From Kribbella solani (GTDB taxonomy: Bacteria > Actinomycetota > Actinomycetes > Propionibacteriales > Kribbellaceae): DNA of 64,000 bases. Of this stretch, positions 9,102-18,600 are shown in pieces; within the stretch, counting starts at the first letter, position 1, and each line of letters begins with the position of its first letter. A program made the translations under genes and the position numbers. The notes below the pieces were generated by a model, which saw only the letters and a program-made list of their open reading frames with translations, made no database searches and was not told the DNA's origin. The stretch lies in the NCBI RefSeq assembly GCF_014205295.1, contig NZ_JACHNF010000001.1:3534001-3598000 (forward strand), read 5' to 3'.

Positions 9102-9827
9102 TCAGGCAGCAGCCAGCCACTCGACGCCGGCCGTCCGGCGGTGGCCGCGACGGCTTGATCCGCCGAAAAACCGCTGGTCACGCCCGGCGACGGCCCGAAT
9201 CCAGCGCCGCACGACCGGGTCAGCGAAGACCACCTCCGCAGACTCCCCCAGCGCCAGCCTGGCCAACGCCGACATGTGACTGGCGCCGCCGCGCAGCAGC
9301 CAGGCCAAGCCGTCCGCTTGCGCTCCCGTCGCGCCGGCTAGGCGTACGCGAGCGACAATGCCTGCGCGATAGAACGGCGGCCCGTCCGCAGCCGCCCTGA
9401 TCAGGCGCCGGCCGACAGACGGCGCCAGTCCCTCCGCTGTCAGTTCCAGTGCGATCCGCTCCAGGTGGTACCCGAGAATCGGCCACTGCGCCGCCTCGGC
9501 GTCTGGCAATCGCCAAGTCAGCGGATGACGCCGGCGTCGAACTACCTCAGCCCGTACCGCATCCTGCAACCGCCACCGCACCAAGTTGGCCAGGTACCCC
9601 CACGACATCCCGCTAGCAGGCGGATCGACCGCCAACTCCATACAGCGCTCCCAGGCGATCACCCGCGCCATCTGCGCCGCCTCGTCCGAACCGAGCGCCC
9701 TTCGCAGCCGGTGCGACAGCGGTACGACAATCCGGGCCTCGATCCCATCAGCCAGCCGGCGCGACGGCCCCGCCGCCCACCCCGAACGCTCCGCCTCGGC
9801 GATCAGTACCTCCAGGTCAACGTCCAT
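9102..9827 (-). CDS. Helical protein of the transfer operon, possibly sigma-region-2-like
   Basis: 241 residues from ATG 9827 (MDVDLEVLIAEAERSG), with GGGAGA upstream. It is all-helical by appearance. The segment AWERCMEL, then SGMSWGYLANLVRWRLQDAVRAE and a run of four Arg (about residues 90-135) resembles region 2 of RNA polymerase sigma factors, but no region 4 helix-turn-helix follows. The rest is Ala/Leu/Gly-rich with LLRGGASHMSALARLALG near the end. It lies between primase A and the VirB8-like gene, same strand. A DNA- or polymerase-binding regulator of the element is speculation; otherwise unknown. Confidence 0.6.
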   Translation of the reverse strand: MDVDLEVLIAEAERSGWAAGPSRRLADGIEARIVVPLSHRLRRALGSDEAAQMARVIAWERCMELAVDPPASGMSWGYLANLVRWRLQDAVRAEVVRRRRHPLTWRLPDAEAAQWPILGYHLERIALELTAEGLAPSVGRRLIRAAADGPPFYRAGIVARVRLAGATGAQADGLAWLLRGGASHMSALARLALGESAEVVFADPVVRRWIRAVAGRDQRFFGGSSRRGHRRTAGVEWLAAA

Positions 9828-9876
9828 ACCCACAATCTCCCGGCGAACCACCCGACCCAGAACCCGGATTCCGCAT

Positions 9877-11061
9877 TCAAGGACTCCTAGAGATATCGCG
9901 CGGATCGCCGTCCACATCGTCGGCATCGAAGGCATGACCGGCGTCCGTCTCTGGCGATCTCGAACGGCTACGCGCCGCGCTCACGCCGTCGATCCCGGAG
10001 CTGGACTGTACGAGGAGGGGATTGCCTACTCCGCCGCCTGGCCGCGACGGCCTCCGTCGGCCCCGCGACCGTCCGCGGCTGCATCGGCCGGCCGCCGCGA
10101 TGATCTCGTTCGACACGATCTGCTCGTCGAGCTGCACCGCGGCCGCAAGCCGCGCGACCTCCTCAGCAACCCGCCCAGCCGGCAAACTCGCGATCAGCGG
10201 CGCAACCGCCCGCACCGCGTTCACCTGACCACTGACGTGATCGAGAACCCGGCTCCACTTCGCAAGCTCGGTCTCGATCGCGAACTCGACCAATGGCCTC
10301 GCAGTCGTCAGCACATCAACTAGAAGTCTGGGGTTGGCCACATGGAGCGAGGCCGGGTCTGCTTTGTCAGGGAGCCGCGCGAAGAGCACATCGTCGAACA
10401 CGTCCCGCAGAACCGGCAGGCTGCGTACGGCGCCAGCTCGCCCACCGACATCCCCGTCCAACGCGACAATGACCGCATCTGTCCAGGAGTGCGCTCGTAC
10501 GATGCGTGCCTGCTCGGGCGTGATCGCCGTACCGCAGCAGGCCACGCCGACCCAGTCATCACCCGCGAGCCCGACCGCCGGCGCATCCATTGCGCCCTCG
10601 ACAAACACCGGAATCGCACCCGCACGCAGCCGATCGAGCTGGGCATCGAGCCCGACCAGCGTCTGCGCCTTCGCGAAGATCTTGGTCCTCGCCGTGTTCA
10701 GGTATCTCAACCGGGCACCCCGGGCACGACCGACAAACCCCACCGGTCGCAGCTCGCGATCGTGAGCAACAAACACGACCCGATCCCGGAACCGATCAAC
10801 CAGATAGCCATTACGCGTCACCGAAGCCAGCCCGGCCCTCACGATCGCCTGGTCATCGAACCCTGCGCGACGCATATGGCCAACCAGACGCGACCAGCCC
10901 TCAGGCGCGTACCCGACACACCACTGCGAATCACAGGCCAAGAGTGCACCCAGACCACGGTCCCGAAGATGCGCCGCTGCCCAGCCATCGTGATGCTCGA
11001 CGAGTTGTTGCCGGTAGAACGAGGCAGCCGCGGCATGAGCTTCGTACAGCCGCGTGCTCAC
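9877..11061 (-). CDS. DnaG-type primase with intact TOPRIM motifs (copy A)
   Basis: 394 residues from a GTG (MSTRLYEAHAAAASFYR) that overlaps the stop of copy B. It has a DnaG-like catalytic-core N-domain (about 5-110, with a WCVGYAPEGW segment like those in DnaG proteins) and a TOPRIM domain with the conserved Glu in FVEGAMD (E155) and the metal-binding pair in ALDGDVGG (D202, D204). No CHC2 zinc finger precedes it. The C-terminal tail is Arg/Ser/Asp-rich. It would make primers for replication of the element after transfer. Of the three tandem paralogues it is the only one that keeps all TOPRIM acids. Confidence 0.8.
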   Translation of the reverse strand: MSTRLYEAHAAAASFYRQQLVEHHDGWAAAHLRDRGLGALLACDSQWCVGYAPEGWSRLVGHMRRAGFDDQAIVRAGLASVTRNGYLVDRFRDRVVFVAHDRELRPVGFVGRARGARLRYLNTARTKIFAKAQTLVGLDAQLDRLRAGAIPVFVEGAMDAPAVGLAGDDWVGVACCGTAITPEQARIVRAHSWTDAVIVALDGDVGGRAGAVRSLPVLRDVFDDVLFARLPDKADPASLHVANPRLLVDVLTTARPLVEFAIETELAKWSRVLDHVSGQVNAVRAVAPLIASLPAGRVAEEVARLAAAVQLDEQIVSNEIIAAAGRCSRGRSRGRRRPSRPGGGVGNPLLVQSSSGIDGVSAARSRSRSPETDAGHAFDADDVDGDPRDISRSP

Positions 11062-11936
11062 AGGTCCAGCTGGCGGTCTGGCGGCTCGTACTCCACGCCC
11101 GCGGCCGCGTGGCCGATCCGATACGTCAGCGCCGGCCGCGTCGTCGTCAACAACTCCTGCAACGCCCGTGGCCCCGCCTCGAACGACACCAGCTCCCTCG
11201 GGCTACACGACAACGCGACCGCACGGACCTGGTCGTAGTACACCGCCAGATCAAGCAAGTACCCCGATGTCAGCTTCTGCCGATGCTCATCACCGTGAAG
11301 CAGAACAACGACCTTGTCGCCCATCGTGAACTTCCGCAGCATCCGCGCCTGCGCAGTCGACAAGCCATCACCGACCACCGGAATCCCAGCCCACTGCCCA
11401 TCCAACCGCCGGCTCATCTCCGACACCGCGATCGCATCCACCGGATCATCCACCAAGACCGGCGTCGCACCACCACGCAGAAGATCCAGTTGTTCCTCGA
11501 TCCCCACCAGAACGTTCGATGCCTGGTGGAGCGCCATCCCCGTACTGAGGAACTGAACCTTCCCGCCCAGCTCAACCCCGACGAACCCGACCGCTGACAA
11601 CCGCGCATCACGCGCGACCAGCATCAGCCGATCGCGATGACGATCGACCAGCTCACCATCCACCCACATCGCCAACCCGGCCCGAACCATCGCCGACGAT
11701 CCGAACCCCTCAGACCGTAAATGATCCACCACACCGTTCGCGGTGTCCGGCGCGTACCCCACTCGCCACATCGAACCCGCAGCCAACACCTGCTCAACAC
11801 CTGCATCCTTCAAGTACTGCACAGGCCAACCGCCCGCCCGCAGCAACTCCTGCCGAAAGAACCGTGCCGCCGAAGCATTTGCCTCCAGCAACCGACGCCG
11901 CTCCTCCGCCGTGATCGCAAACCCGGGATCATTCAC
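11058..11936 (-). CDS. Primase-like paralogue with altered TOPRIM motifs (copy B)
   Basis: 292 residues from GTG 11936 (VNDPGFAITAEERRR), preceded by GAGG at 5 bases. It aligns by eye with copies A and C: ANASAARFFRQELL, GYAPDTANG, RHRDRLMLVARD. The TOPRIM Glu motif reads LVDDPVD (E replaced by D163, the following Gly by D164), and the later DxD reads LLHGDEH (first Asp replaced by His214). Metal-dependent nucleotidyl transfer is therefore probably lost or changed. The stop overlaps the start of copy A, so A depends on translation of B. A regulatory or structural partner of the active primase is a reasonable but unproven role. Confidence 0.75.
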   Translation of the reverse strand: MNDPGFAITAEERRRLLEANASAARFFRQELLRAGGWPVQYLKDAGVEQVLAAGSMWRVGYAPDTANGVVDHLRSEGFGSSAMVRAGLAMWVDGELVDRHRDRLMLVARDARLSAVGFVGVELGGKVQFLSTGMALHQASNVLVGIEEQLDLLRGGATPVLVDDPVDAIAVSEMSRRLDGQWAGIPVVGDGLSTAQARMLRKFTMGDKVVVLLHGDEHRQKLTSGYLLDLAVYYDQVRAVALSCSPRELVSFEAGPRALQELLTTTRPALTYRIGHAAAGVEYEPPDRQLDL

Positions 11937-12033
11937 TGAGACCTCCACAAAACCAGACAATTCCGGTCTCGAAGGTCCCGCCGACACACCAGCTATCGAA
12001 CCCAGATCACAACATCCAGGAACCCACGACAAC

Positions 12034-12936
12034 TCACAAACTTGGACCTGGCAACGGCGGCTCAACATCGGTGCCCCGGGCCGGAAAGACCCCACGACCA
12101 GTGGCCCGATAAGTCATCAACGGCCGCGAACTCAGCAACAACTCATTCACCCGCTCCGCGCCAAGATCCCGCTGCGCGATACCAGCCAACGATTCGCCAG
12201 GAGGCACCTCAACCGCCCGCACCCTGTCGAAGAAGAACGCCAAGTCCAGCAGGTAGCCGGCTGTCTGATTCCGCTCGGCCTGGCTCCCACCCAGCACGAC
12301 AACCACCTTGTCACTCGTACTGAACTCCCGCAGCATCTTCGCCTGCGCAGTCGACAATCCACCACCACACACCGGAATCCCAGCCCACCGCCAACCCGCC
12401 GCGCGCCCAGCATTCGACACCGCAATCGCATCCACCGGCGCATCAACAATCACCGGATGCGCACCGCTGGCAAGCAGCTCCCGCTGCTCCTCCACCCCAA
12501 CCAACACATTCGCCGGCCGATGAACCACCGTCACCGGACTCACCGACCGCGCCACCCCATCCGGCCCGATCCCCACAAACCCCACCGCCGCCAACCGCCG
12601 ATCACGCGCCACCAACATCAACCGATCACGATGCCGATCAACCGCATCCCCAACCTCGTTCCAGGCCATCAACCCAGCCTTCGCCAGCGTCGCGTACCCG
12701 AACCCCTCCCGCCGCAAATGATCAACCAACCCCGACCACATCCGCGGCGCATACCCAACCTTCCACACCGAATCAGCCGACAACACCGACCCCGCCCCAT
12801 GCGCCCTCAAATACTCCAACGGCCAACCACCAGTTGCCCGAAGCAACTCCCGCCGAAAGAACCACGCCGCTGCAGCATTCGCGTCCAACACCCGCCGCCG
12901 CTCATCCGCCGACAACCCAAACCCCTCAGCACCCAC
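12034..12936 (-). CDS. Primase-like paralogue lacking TOPRIM acids (copy C)
   Basis: 300 residues from GTG 12936 (VGAEGFGLSADERRR), with GGAGG five bases upstream; longer frames reach 13038. The N-domain matches copy B closely (ANAAAAWFFRRELL, GYAPRMWSG, RHRDRLMLVARD). The TOPRIM Glu position reads IVDAPVD (D165, A166), and the DxD site reads VLGGSQA (G216-S218), so all acidic metal ligands of the second motif are gone. It lies first of the three in transcription order. Loss of catalysis with preservation of the fold suggests a structural, DNA-binding or inhibitory role within a primase complex. Confidence 0.72.
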   Translation of the reverse strand: MGAEGFGLSADERRRVLDANAAAAWFFRRELLRATGGWPLEYLRAHGAGSVLSADSVWKVGYAPRMWSGLVDHLRREGFGYATLAKAGLMAWNEVGDAVDRHRDRLMLVARDRRLAAVGFVGIGPDGVARSVSPVTVVHRPANVLVGVEEQRELLASGAHPVIVDAPVDAIAVSNAGRAAGWRWAGIPVCGGGLSTAQAKMLREFSTSDKVVVVLGGSQAERNQTAGYLLDLAFFFDRVRAVEVPPGESLAGIAQRDLGAERVNELLLSSRPLMTYRATGRGVFPARGTDVEPPLPGPSL

Positions 12937-13041
12937 AACACCCTCCAAAGCAGCACCCACTGACTGCTCCGAAGCCCACCCCAAGTCCCCAACCACCAGA
13001 ACCCGGAATCCAACATCAAGGACCCCACCCCACAACACCGA

Positions 13042-13323
13042 TCACATCAAACCGATGTCGCGCCCTACCTCCTGCTGTTCCAACAACTCCTTCGCCGAAA
13101 TCGACGACGCACGCCGACGCCGCACCACAGTCGGCTCACGCTCATCAAACGGTGACGACGACCCAGCCCAAAGCCCCGCCGACCGAGCCAACTGACCACC
13201 CACCACATCAATCGCAGCATCAACCAACTCAATGGCCTGCCGAACACTCCACCCAGCGCCGCCCAGAGACCCCGTCGCCTCCTGTGCCTCGCCAGCTTTA
13301 CAACCCTGCCCACCTAGATACAT
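13042..13323 (-). CDS. Small hypothetical protein upstream of the primase genes
   Basis: 93 residues. The frame reads ELVDAAIDVVGGQLARSAGL, then a charged C-terminal part with a four-Arg run (VRRRRASSISAKELLEQQEV). It ends just before primase copy C and runs the same way, which supports its being a gene. The first 20 residues are Gly-rich and may not be translated. No ribosome site is convincing and no family is recognised. It may be a small accessory or DNA-binding factor of the element. Confidence 0.42.
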   Translation of the reverse strand: MYLGGQGCKAGEAQEATGSLGGAGWSVRQAIELVDAAIDVVGGQLARSAGLWAGSSSPFDEREPTVVRRRRASSISAKELLEQQEVGRDIGLM

Positions 13324-13407
13324 ACAGCCGACAATCGAGGCGGATGCCCAGCTCCAGAACCGCGATCAAGGGATCCAGGACTCAGAGACAGCAGATGCCC
13401 TGCTACT

Positions 13408-14310
13408 TCATGGCTCTAGCTCCTGGCCGGCTGACTCTGCCACGAATGAATCAATGCCAATCTGGCGAGACGCGCCTTGTGGACTAGCAGGAGGAATATC
13501 CGCCGGCAGGTAGAGCTCGGCGGCGGCGAACAGACGATTCGCCGTGGCTACAACCCGGCCGCCCAACGTCTCAATCTGCCGAACAGGCGACGCCCTGCCA
13601 ACTATGCCCGTCGTCCTCGCCATCAGGTCCGCCGATGGCCGCCCTGGCAGACACCCGAAGCGCGAGAGCAGCACGTACGCAGCCGACGTCGCTTCCAGCC
13701 TCGCTACACCATGACAGACCGAATCACGAGAACCCTTATGCATCTTCAGATGAGCCAACTCATACGCCAAGCCCATCGTCGCCAAAGGCAGCTCAAGATC
13801 ATCCGCGACAACGATCAAACCCTGTCGACGAACGGTCTCCGCACCGCCGCCGCCTGGCGCCAGGCGTCCCCGTTCAACGCGGTAGCCTCCCGCAGCCGCC
13901 ACGTGCTCCAAGGCAGCAAACACATCGTGCGACTGCCGACCTGGGGACGACTCAATCGGCCGACCGTCGGTTTGACTGACATCCCACACGGTCGCCACAG
14001 CATGACCCTGCACCGGCCCAACCGAACGCTCAGCCTCCAGCGCCGGGGCGACAATCCGGATACCAGAAGCACCACGAGCAATCCGCCGACCTCTACGCAG
14101 CCAACCCTGCCGCCCCTCAACCATCTCCGCACCCGGCATCTGCAACTTGATCAGCACCACGTTACGAAACGACTGATCTCGCAACACCGCAGCCGCATCA
14201 AGCCACCGAACCCACGCCGCATCTGACCAGCTCCGCCGAAGCTCAGCCTCAACCGCCCCACGAAGATCGCCAACCGTCACCCGAACTCGGTTCACCTGCC
14301 CGAGCATCAT
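13408..14310 (-). CDS. ArdC-like anti-restriction protein with altered zinc site
   Basis: 300 residues from ATG 14310. The N-terminal part (about 1-125: WVRWLDAAAVLRDQSFRNVVLI, GWLRRGRRIARGASGIRI) matches the ArdC N-terminal ssDNA-binding domain. A zincin-like domain follows, with the usual HExxH in LAYELAHLKMH reduced to YELAH (183-187): the first zinc-binding His is Tyr, while H187, H191 and E206 (LEATSAAY) remain. ArdC proteins protect incoming single-stranded DNA from host restriction. It is the first gene of the transfer operon, consistent with early expression after entry. Whether the Tyr abolishes metal binding is open; anti-restriction by ArdC is thought to rest mainly on the N-domain. 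Confidence 0.75.
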   Translation of the reverse strand: MMLGQVNRVRVTVGDLRGAVEAELRRSWSDAAWVRWLDAAAVLRDQSFRNVVLIKLQMPGAEMVEGRQGWLRRGRRIARGASGIRIVAPALEAERSVGPVQGHAVATVWDVSQTDGRPIESSPGRQSHDVFAALEHVAAAGGYRVERGRLAPGGGGAETVRRQGLIVVADDLELPLATMGLAYELAHLKMHKGSRDSVCHGVARLEATSAAYVLLSRFGCLPGRPSADLMARTTGIVGRASPVRQIETLGGRVVATANRLFAAAELYLPADIPPASPQGASRQIGIDSFVAESAGQELEP

Positions 14311-14480
14311 GTCTATCCGGAGAACCTAGAACCCCGAGGTCGATCTCCAGGGCCCGGAGAGAAGGCCCGTCTGTCCCGGCCCACCCGCTCTGGCCATCAT
14401 CGTCGCACGAGTGAGCCGCCCGTTCGTCACATTGAGCATGGAAGCAAGGCAGTCCACAAAGCACTGTTGCAATACCGAGG

Positions 14481-14669
14481 TCATCGTCGGCCGTAGGCCG
14501 CCCAGTCGTCATCTACGGGACGAAGAAGTTGGTCTGCCGCCTCGTCGAGCCATGAGGCACCAGCAGGCACGGCTAGGCGATCGTGGTGGTCAACGATCCA
14601 GCCGGAGCCGAGCAAGCGTTCCCAGCCTGTGAGGCCCACGCAGCTGTTCCGGGGGGCATACACCAGCAT
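14481..14669 (-). CDS. Small hypothetical protein (uncertain)
   Basis: 62 residues from ATG 14669 (MLVYAPRNSCVGLTGWERLL). The composition looks protein-like rather than random (GWERLLGSGWIVDHHDRLAVPAGASWLDEAADQL) and it ends in WAAYGRR. It sits between the ArdC-like gene and the HTH/dsRBD gene on the same strand. No family is recognised and no strong ribosome site is visible; it may be a C-terminal remnant of a longer gene. Confidence 0.35.
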   Translation of the reverse strand: MLVYAPRNSCVGLTGWERLLGSGWIVDHHDRLAVPAGASWLDEAADQLLRPVDDDWAAYGRR

Positions 14670-14791
14670 CGTCGCAGGGGACGGTCCACGGCTGGCCTAT
14701 GCTGTGGGCGACCGGCTCAAGCCGCAGCGAGCGATTCCGCACGAGCACGACCCGGCTCGAACGAAATCTTCTCGCGGGTGGGCTGGGTTCG

Positions 14792-15565
14792 CTACCGTTC
14801 CCGGTCGAGTTCTCGCAGCATGGTCAGCACAATGTCCGCGGCATCGGTCTGCGCCGCTCGCTTTGAAGACTCGGTCGCGGTTGCTTCCACCCGCTTGTCG
14901 TCCTCGGACCTTCGGACTGCAAGCACACAGGTGAAAGCTGGGCGATGTGCCGGGCCGGTTCTGCTGTGCGACCATTCGGGCGGCGCCAGATGACCGGCCT
15001 GAGCGAGCTCGTGGACGGCCGAAATCGGCGAGGAGGTCCGGCGGGTTCGCAGAAAGCCAGTGATCGTCTGAGTCGGCGCTGACTGTGCGCGAGAGACAGC
15101 GCCCATGCGAGGCGCATCGATGGCGATGCCAGCTGACTTGAACCAGTTCCGAATTACGCCCGTCGGCAGGCCAAGCATGTCACCGACATCGCGGACGCTC
15201 ATCCCGTCTCCGATGACGTGACGGTGCGCCTGCTCGAACAAGGAGTCGAGGATAGCCGCGTCGTCGGCAGGAAGGCCCAGGTCTTCAGCATGGAGCGCGG
15301 CCGCGGCTTGCAACTGCCGATGTGCGCGCATGAGGCAGACCAGACTGCAGAAGAGTCCAAGACGTCGCTGCATCTGCTCGGAACCCAAGGCCCGATGAAT
15401 CGTGTACCACCCGCCCGGGACGAACGTCCCTTCTTCACGACGGCCGCAGCTTCGGCACCAATAGCCGCGTGGGTCGTGTGGCGTTTCTCCGTCCCATCGC
15501 AGACCGGATGCGTATCTGCCCTCGCGGGCATCGTCGCCGTCAGCCAGCGGATCAGTGATAGACAC
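14792..15565 (-). CDS. Zinc-finger/HTH protein with C-terminal dsRNA-binding-like domain
   Basis: 257 residues from GTG 15565, with GGAGGG upstream. Three parts are visible. First, a Cys-rich N-terminal region (C37, C40, C73, C77) that could bind zinc. Second, a helix-turn-helix at 123-147 (MSVRDVGDMLGLPTGVIRNW). Third, a segment at 180-252 reading PISAVHELAQ, then TGPAHRPAFTCVLAV, then SSKRAAQTDAADIVLTML, which follows the alpha-beta-beta-beta-alpha pattern and signature residues of a double-stranded-RNA-binding motif. It is divergent from the SNF2 helicase gene, with a palindrome between them. It may be a DNA-binding autoregulator that also senses structured nucleic acid; that role is inference. 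Confidence 0.68.
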   Translation of the reverse strand: MSITDPLADGDDAREGRYASGLRWDGETPHDPRGYWCRSCGRREEGTFVPGGWYTIHRALGSEQMQRRLGLFCSLVCLMRAHRQLQAAAALHAEDLGLPADDAAILDSLFEQAHRHVIGDGMSVRDVGDMLGLPTGVIRNWFKSAGIAIDAPRMGAVSRAQSAPTQTITGFLRTRRTSSPISAVHELAQAGHLAPPEWSHSRTGPAHRPAFTCVLAVRRSEDDKRVEATATESSKRAAQTDAADIVLTMLRELDRER

Positions 15566-15583
15566 CGTGTTGTACCCTCCGTG

Positions 15584-15597
15584 TGTGATTGATCACA
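15584..15597. promoter_or_regulatory. Inverted repeat between divergent genes (candidate operator)
   Basis: TGTGAT-tg-ATCACA, six-base arms with a 2-base centre, lies in the 80-base gap between the HTH/dsRBD gene and the SNF2 gene. Placement between two divergent starts suits an operator, possibly for the HTH protein. It resembles a Crp-type half-site pair (TGTGA/TCACA) but the spacing is shorter than the Crp consensus. Confidence 0.5.
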
Positions 15598-15645
15598 AAC
15601 GGCAGCACTGTAGGGCAGTGCTGGACGGGTTGTCGAAGGAGACCC

Positions 15646-18600
15646 ATGCCTGAGCGACTCCCCGCATGGATGCGGGATGTCTTGCGGAGTAGGAGATTTA
15701 CACGCGACACTGCGGTCAGCCTGCGCGGCGCAATGACTGCGGATCAGCTCACGGTTACCCAGATGCGTTTGGTGCTGCTGCAAGGCCTCTCTGGGCACTG
15801 GACTGCGGTCATCAGACGCGAGGTACTTGACTGGCTCGTGGCCAGACCTGCGCTCGCAACGAGCGTCGTCGCTGAACATGTCCAGGTGGCCAAGCTGCCA
15901 CAACCGCTCGTGACAACGCGCACGCATGGCCAAACGATCCAAGCTCAGGTGTCCCTGCAGCTGGCGAACACACTGATGACTGGCGACTGGCGATCCGGCA
16001 AGACGCGCCGCGCTGCCGAACACTTTGCGCACGTGAGCCTGCTGGCGAAGCTCAGCGGCGCCGAGGCTCCGGAGCCGAACTCCTGTGCTGACAACACTCG
16101 GTCCGAGCCGGCCGGTGTCCCGCGACTCTGGAGCAGCAACCGTGCGGTGACAGCCGTACATCTCGGCGATCAGCTCGACGCCCTGAAGGTCCTGCTGTCG
16201 AAGCACTGGGACCTCTTGTACGACGTAGAGGTGTGCCCATCCAATGCCCAGCTGCTTCTCTTGCCGCCGGACCGGAAGTCCATGGACCGCGACCTCGCCA
16301 CGATCGGCGTGCGATCTCGACGGCATCGTGTGCAGCGCACGATTCTCCGACCAGGTCAACCTACCGAAACCCTGGACGGCTTGCGTGTCGATCTTTCAGA
16401 AGCCGTACCGCTTCTGGTTGCCGCTACGGATCAAGCCGGATGGGCGCAATCGGCGCAGCTGCTGGCCGAAATCGCACAAGCCGCGGCGACGTGGGTAGCC
16501 GAGGGCTGCGTCGTACCGACTATCCGCGAGGCACATGTCTACACGGACCAACGGCCAAGCTGGCGAGTCGGCCCACTGACCGGAAGCCAAGACAAACAAC
16601 TCCTGCAGTGGGGGCGGAACCTTGAACGTCTGCCGAGCTGCATGCGGAACGTCTCGGGAACACCCGAGCTGGCCAACGGCGCCGAGACCGTTCGTGAGTT
16701 TGTCGACGCGACAGTCGAGCACCTTGCATCGGACGTCGAACAATGGTGCGCGAGACATCAGTTCGCTCTCCCTCGCCTGATGACGTCGAGCGTGAACGAC
16801 AACCTGCAGGACTGGACGGACGACCTCGAGGCTGGGAGCGAGGGGATTCTGCAGTCTGAGTTGATTCTTCGCATAGATGCTCCGGACTTCATCTCCGAGC
16901 AGTCACCGGTGCACGCTGTGCTCCTCTTCCGCAACGGGTCCGGAAAGACTGTGGCAGCAGACGACGTTTGGCGCGGGGTCGCCGAACGCCCCATCAACGA
17001 TCCGCGGCTACGTCTTCGGGTTCGATGCTTGCTCCGGCACGCAGGGAGACGGTTTCCCCCGCTCCGTGCCCTCGGCAACCAGTACAGGCCCGGCTCGCTC
17101 TTGATCGGGCTCGACTACGTCGCAGCGCTGCGAGGTCGCGTCTCTGATGACCTTGCGGATCTCGGCGTCAGCGTCGAATGGCGCGGAGGCTGGCTGACCA
17201 GGCTCAAGCCGCGGGTACTCGTAGGACCGCCGACGTTCGCCCCTGAGCCAGACGGGTCACTCGGTCTATCCCAGCTGCTCGATCGACGATGGCAATTGAC
17301 TCTCGATGGCGACTTGGTCACTGACGACGAGATGATCTTGCTTTCTCACGCAGTCATGCCGTTCGTTCAGCTTCGCAACCGCTGGGTTCTTGTCGACGAC
17401 TGGACGCGCCAGAAGGCGCGCCATCCACAGATGAATCCCGTCGAGCGCGCTTCCGGGGCCCTGCAAGCCCAGCTCGGCGTCATGGAGATCGATGGCCGGG
17501 CCTATGCCTGCACACCGACCGACGGGCTGGCATACCTGCTGGACAAGCTCGCGCAGTCTGCCGACGAGGACGACCGGAGAGACACCAGCATCCCTGATTA
17601 CCTGTGCGGTCTCCACAAACACCAACGGCATGCGGTCTACTGGCTCGAGCGGATCAGCAGGTTCGGCATCAACGGTCTGCTGGCCGACGATATGGGAGTC
17701 GGCAAGACCATCTCCGCACTTGGATTCCATCGATCACCCGCCCGCCCGGACCACGACCGTCCGACGCTGGTCGTATGCTCTGCCGGCGGCCTCGTACAGA
17801 AGTGGTGCGACGATGCAGCAGCGCTGATGCCAGACTTGCAGGTTCTCGCATACTGGGGACGCGACCGCCGCATCCCGCCGTCGTTCAGCGGAGTCGTCAT
17901 CACGACCTACGGCACACTTGTGCGCGACCAGGAGGAGCTCGCGGCAAACCGTTGGGGTCTGGTCATCGCAGATGAGGCTCAAAGGATCAAGAATCCCAAG
18001 ACCAAAGCCGTCCAGGCCATCCGACGTATCCGCTCAACGCTCCGGCTTGCCCTATCCGGCACGCCACTGGAGAACCATCCCCGAGAGCTGTGGGCGATCC
18101 TGGAATTCCTCAACCCAGGCCTGTTCGGGACGCAACCGCGATTCGAATCAAGATTCGTTTCACCGCTGCGACAGCTCGCCGGCACTGAGGGCGAGCAACC
18201 ACACCGCCAGCGAATACATCAGATGATGAGCCTCGTAATGCTCCGTCGGACAAAGACAGACCCCACCATCCTCCCGGGCTTGCCAGCCCGCCAAGATTTC
18301 ATGCACCGTATCGGATTCTCCGACATGCAACGTTCCCTGCTGGAGGCGCTAGGCATCGACACCGAGAACCAGTTCAGCCTTTCCAAGTCACTCCGGCTGA
18401 GCGGAGTGGCGCTCCTCAGACTTATAGAAGCATGCCGCCAGGTGTGCAACAGTCCCGCACAATATCGAGGCGACCCTGCCTCAAGCATTGCCACCGACCC
18501 CCGTGGGGCTGCCATCGAAGCTCCCAAGCTGGCGCGGCTGGGCGAGATTCTCACCGACGCGACGCGGCGTGGTGAGAGTGCGTTGGTCTTCACCCCCTAC

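Noticed and set aside
11743-12963. A 406-codon plus-strand frame across the primase paralogues
   Set aside because: Composed of Pro/His/Arg-rich antisense sequence. The minus strand has three conserved paralogues with ribosome sites.
1-14310. Relaxase or origin of transfer
   Set aside because: No HUH or MOB-type motif and no convincing oriT repeats were found in the transfer operon; they may lie to the left of the window.
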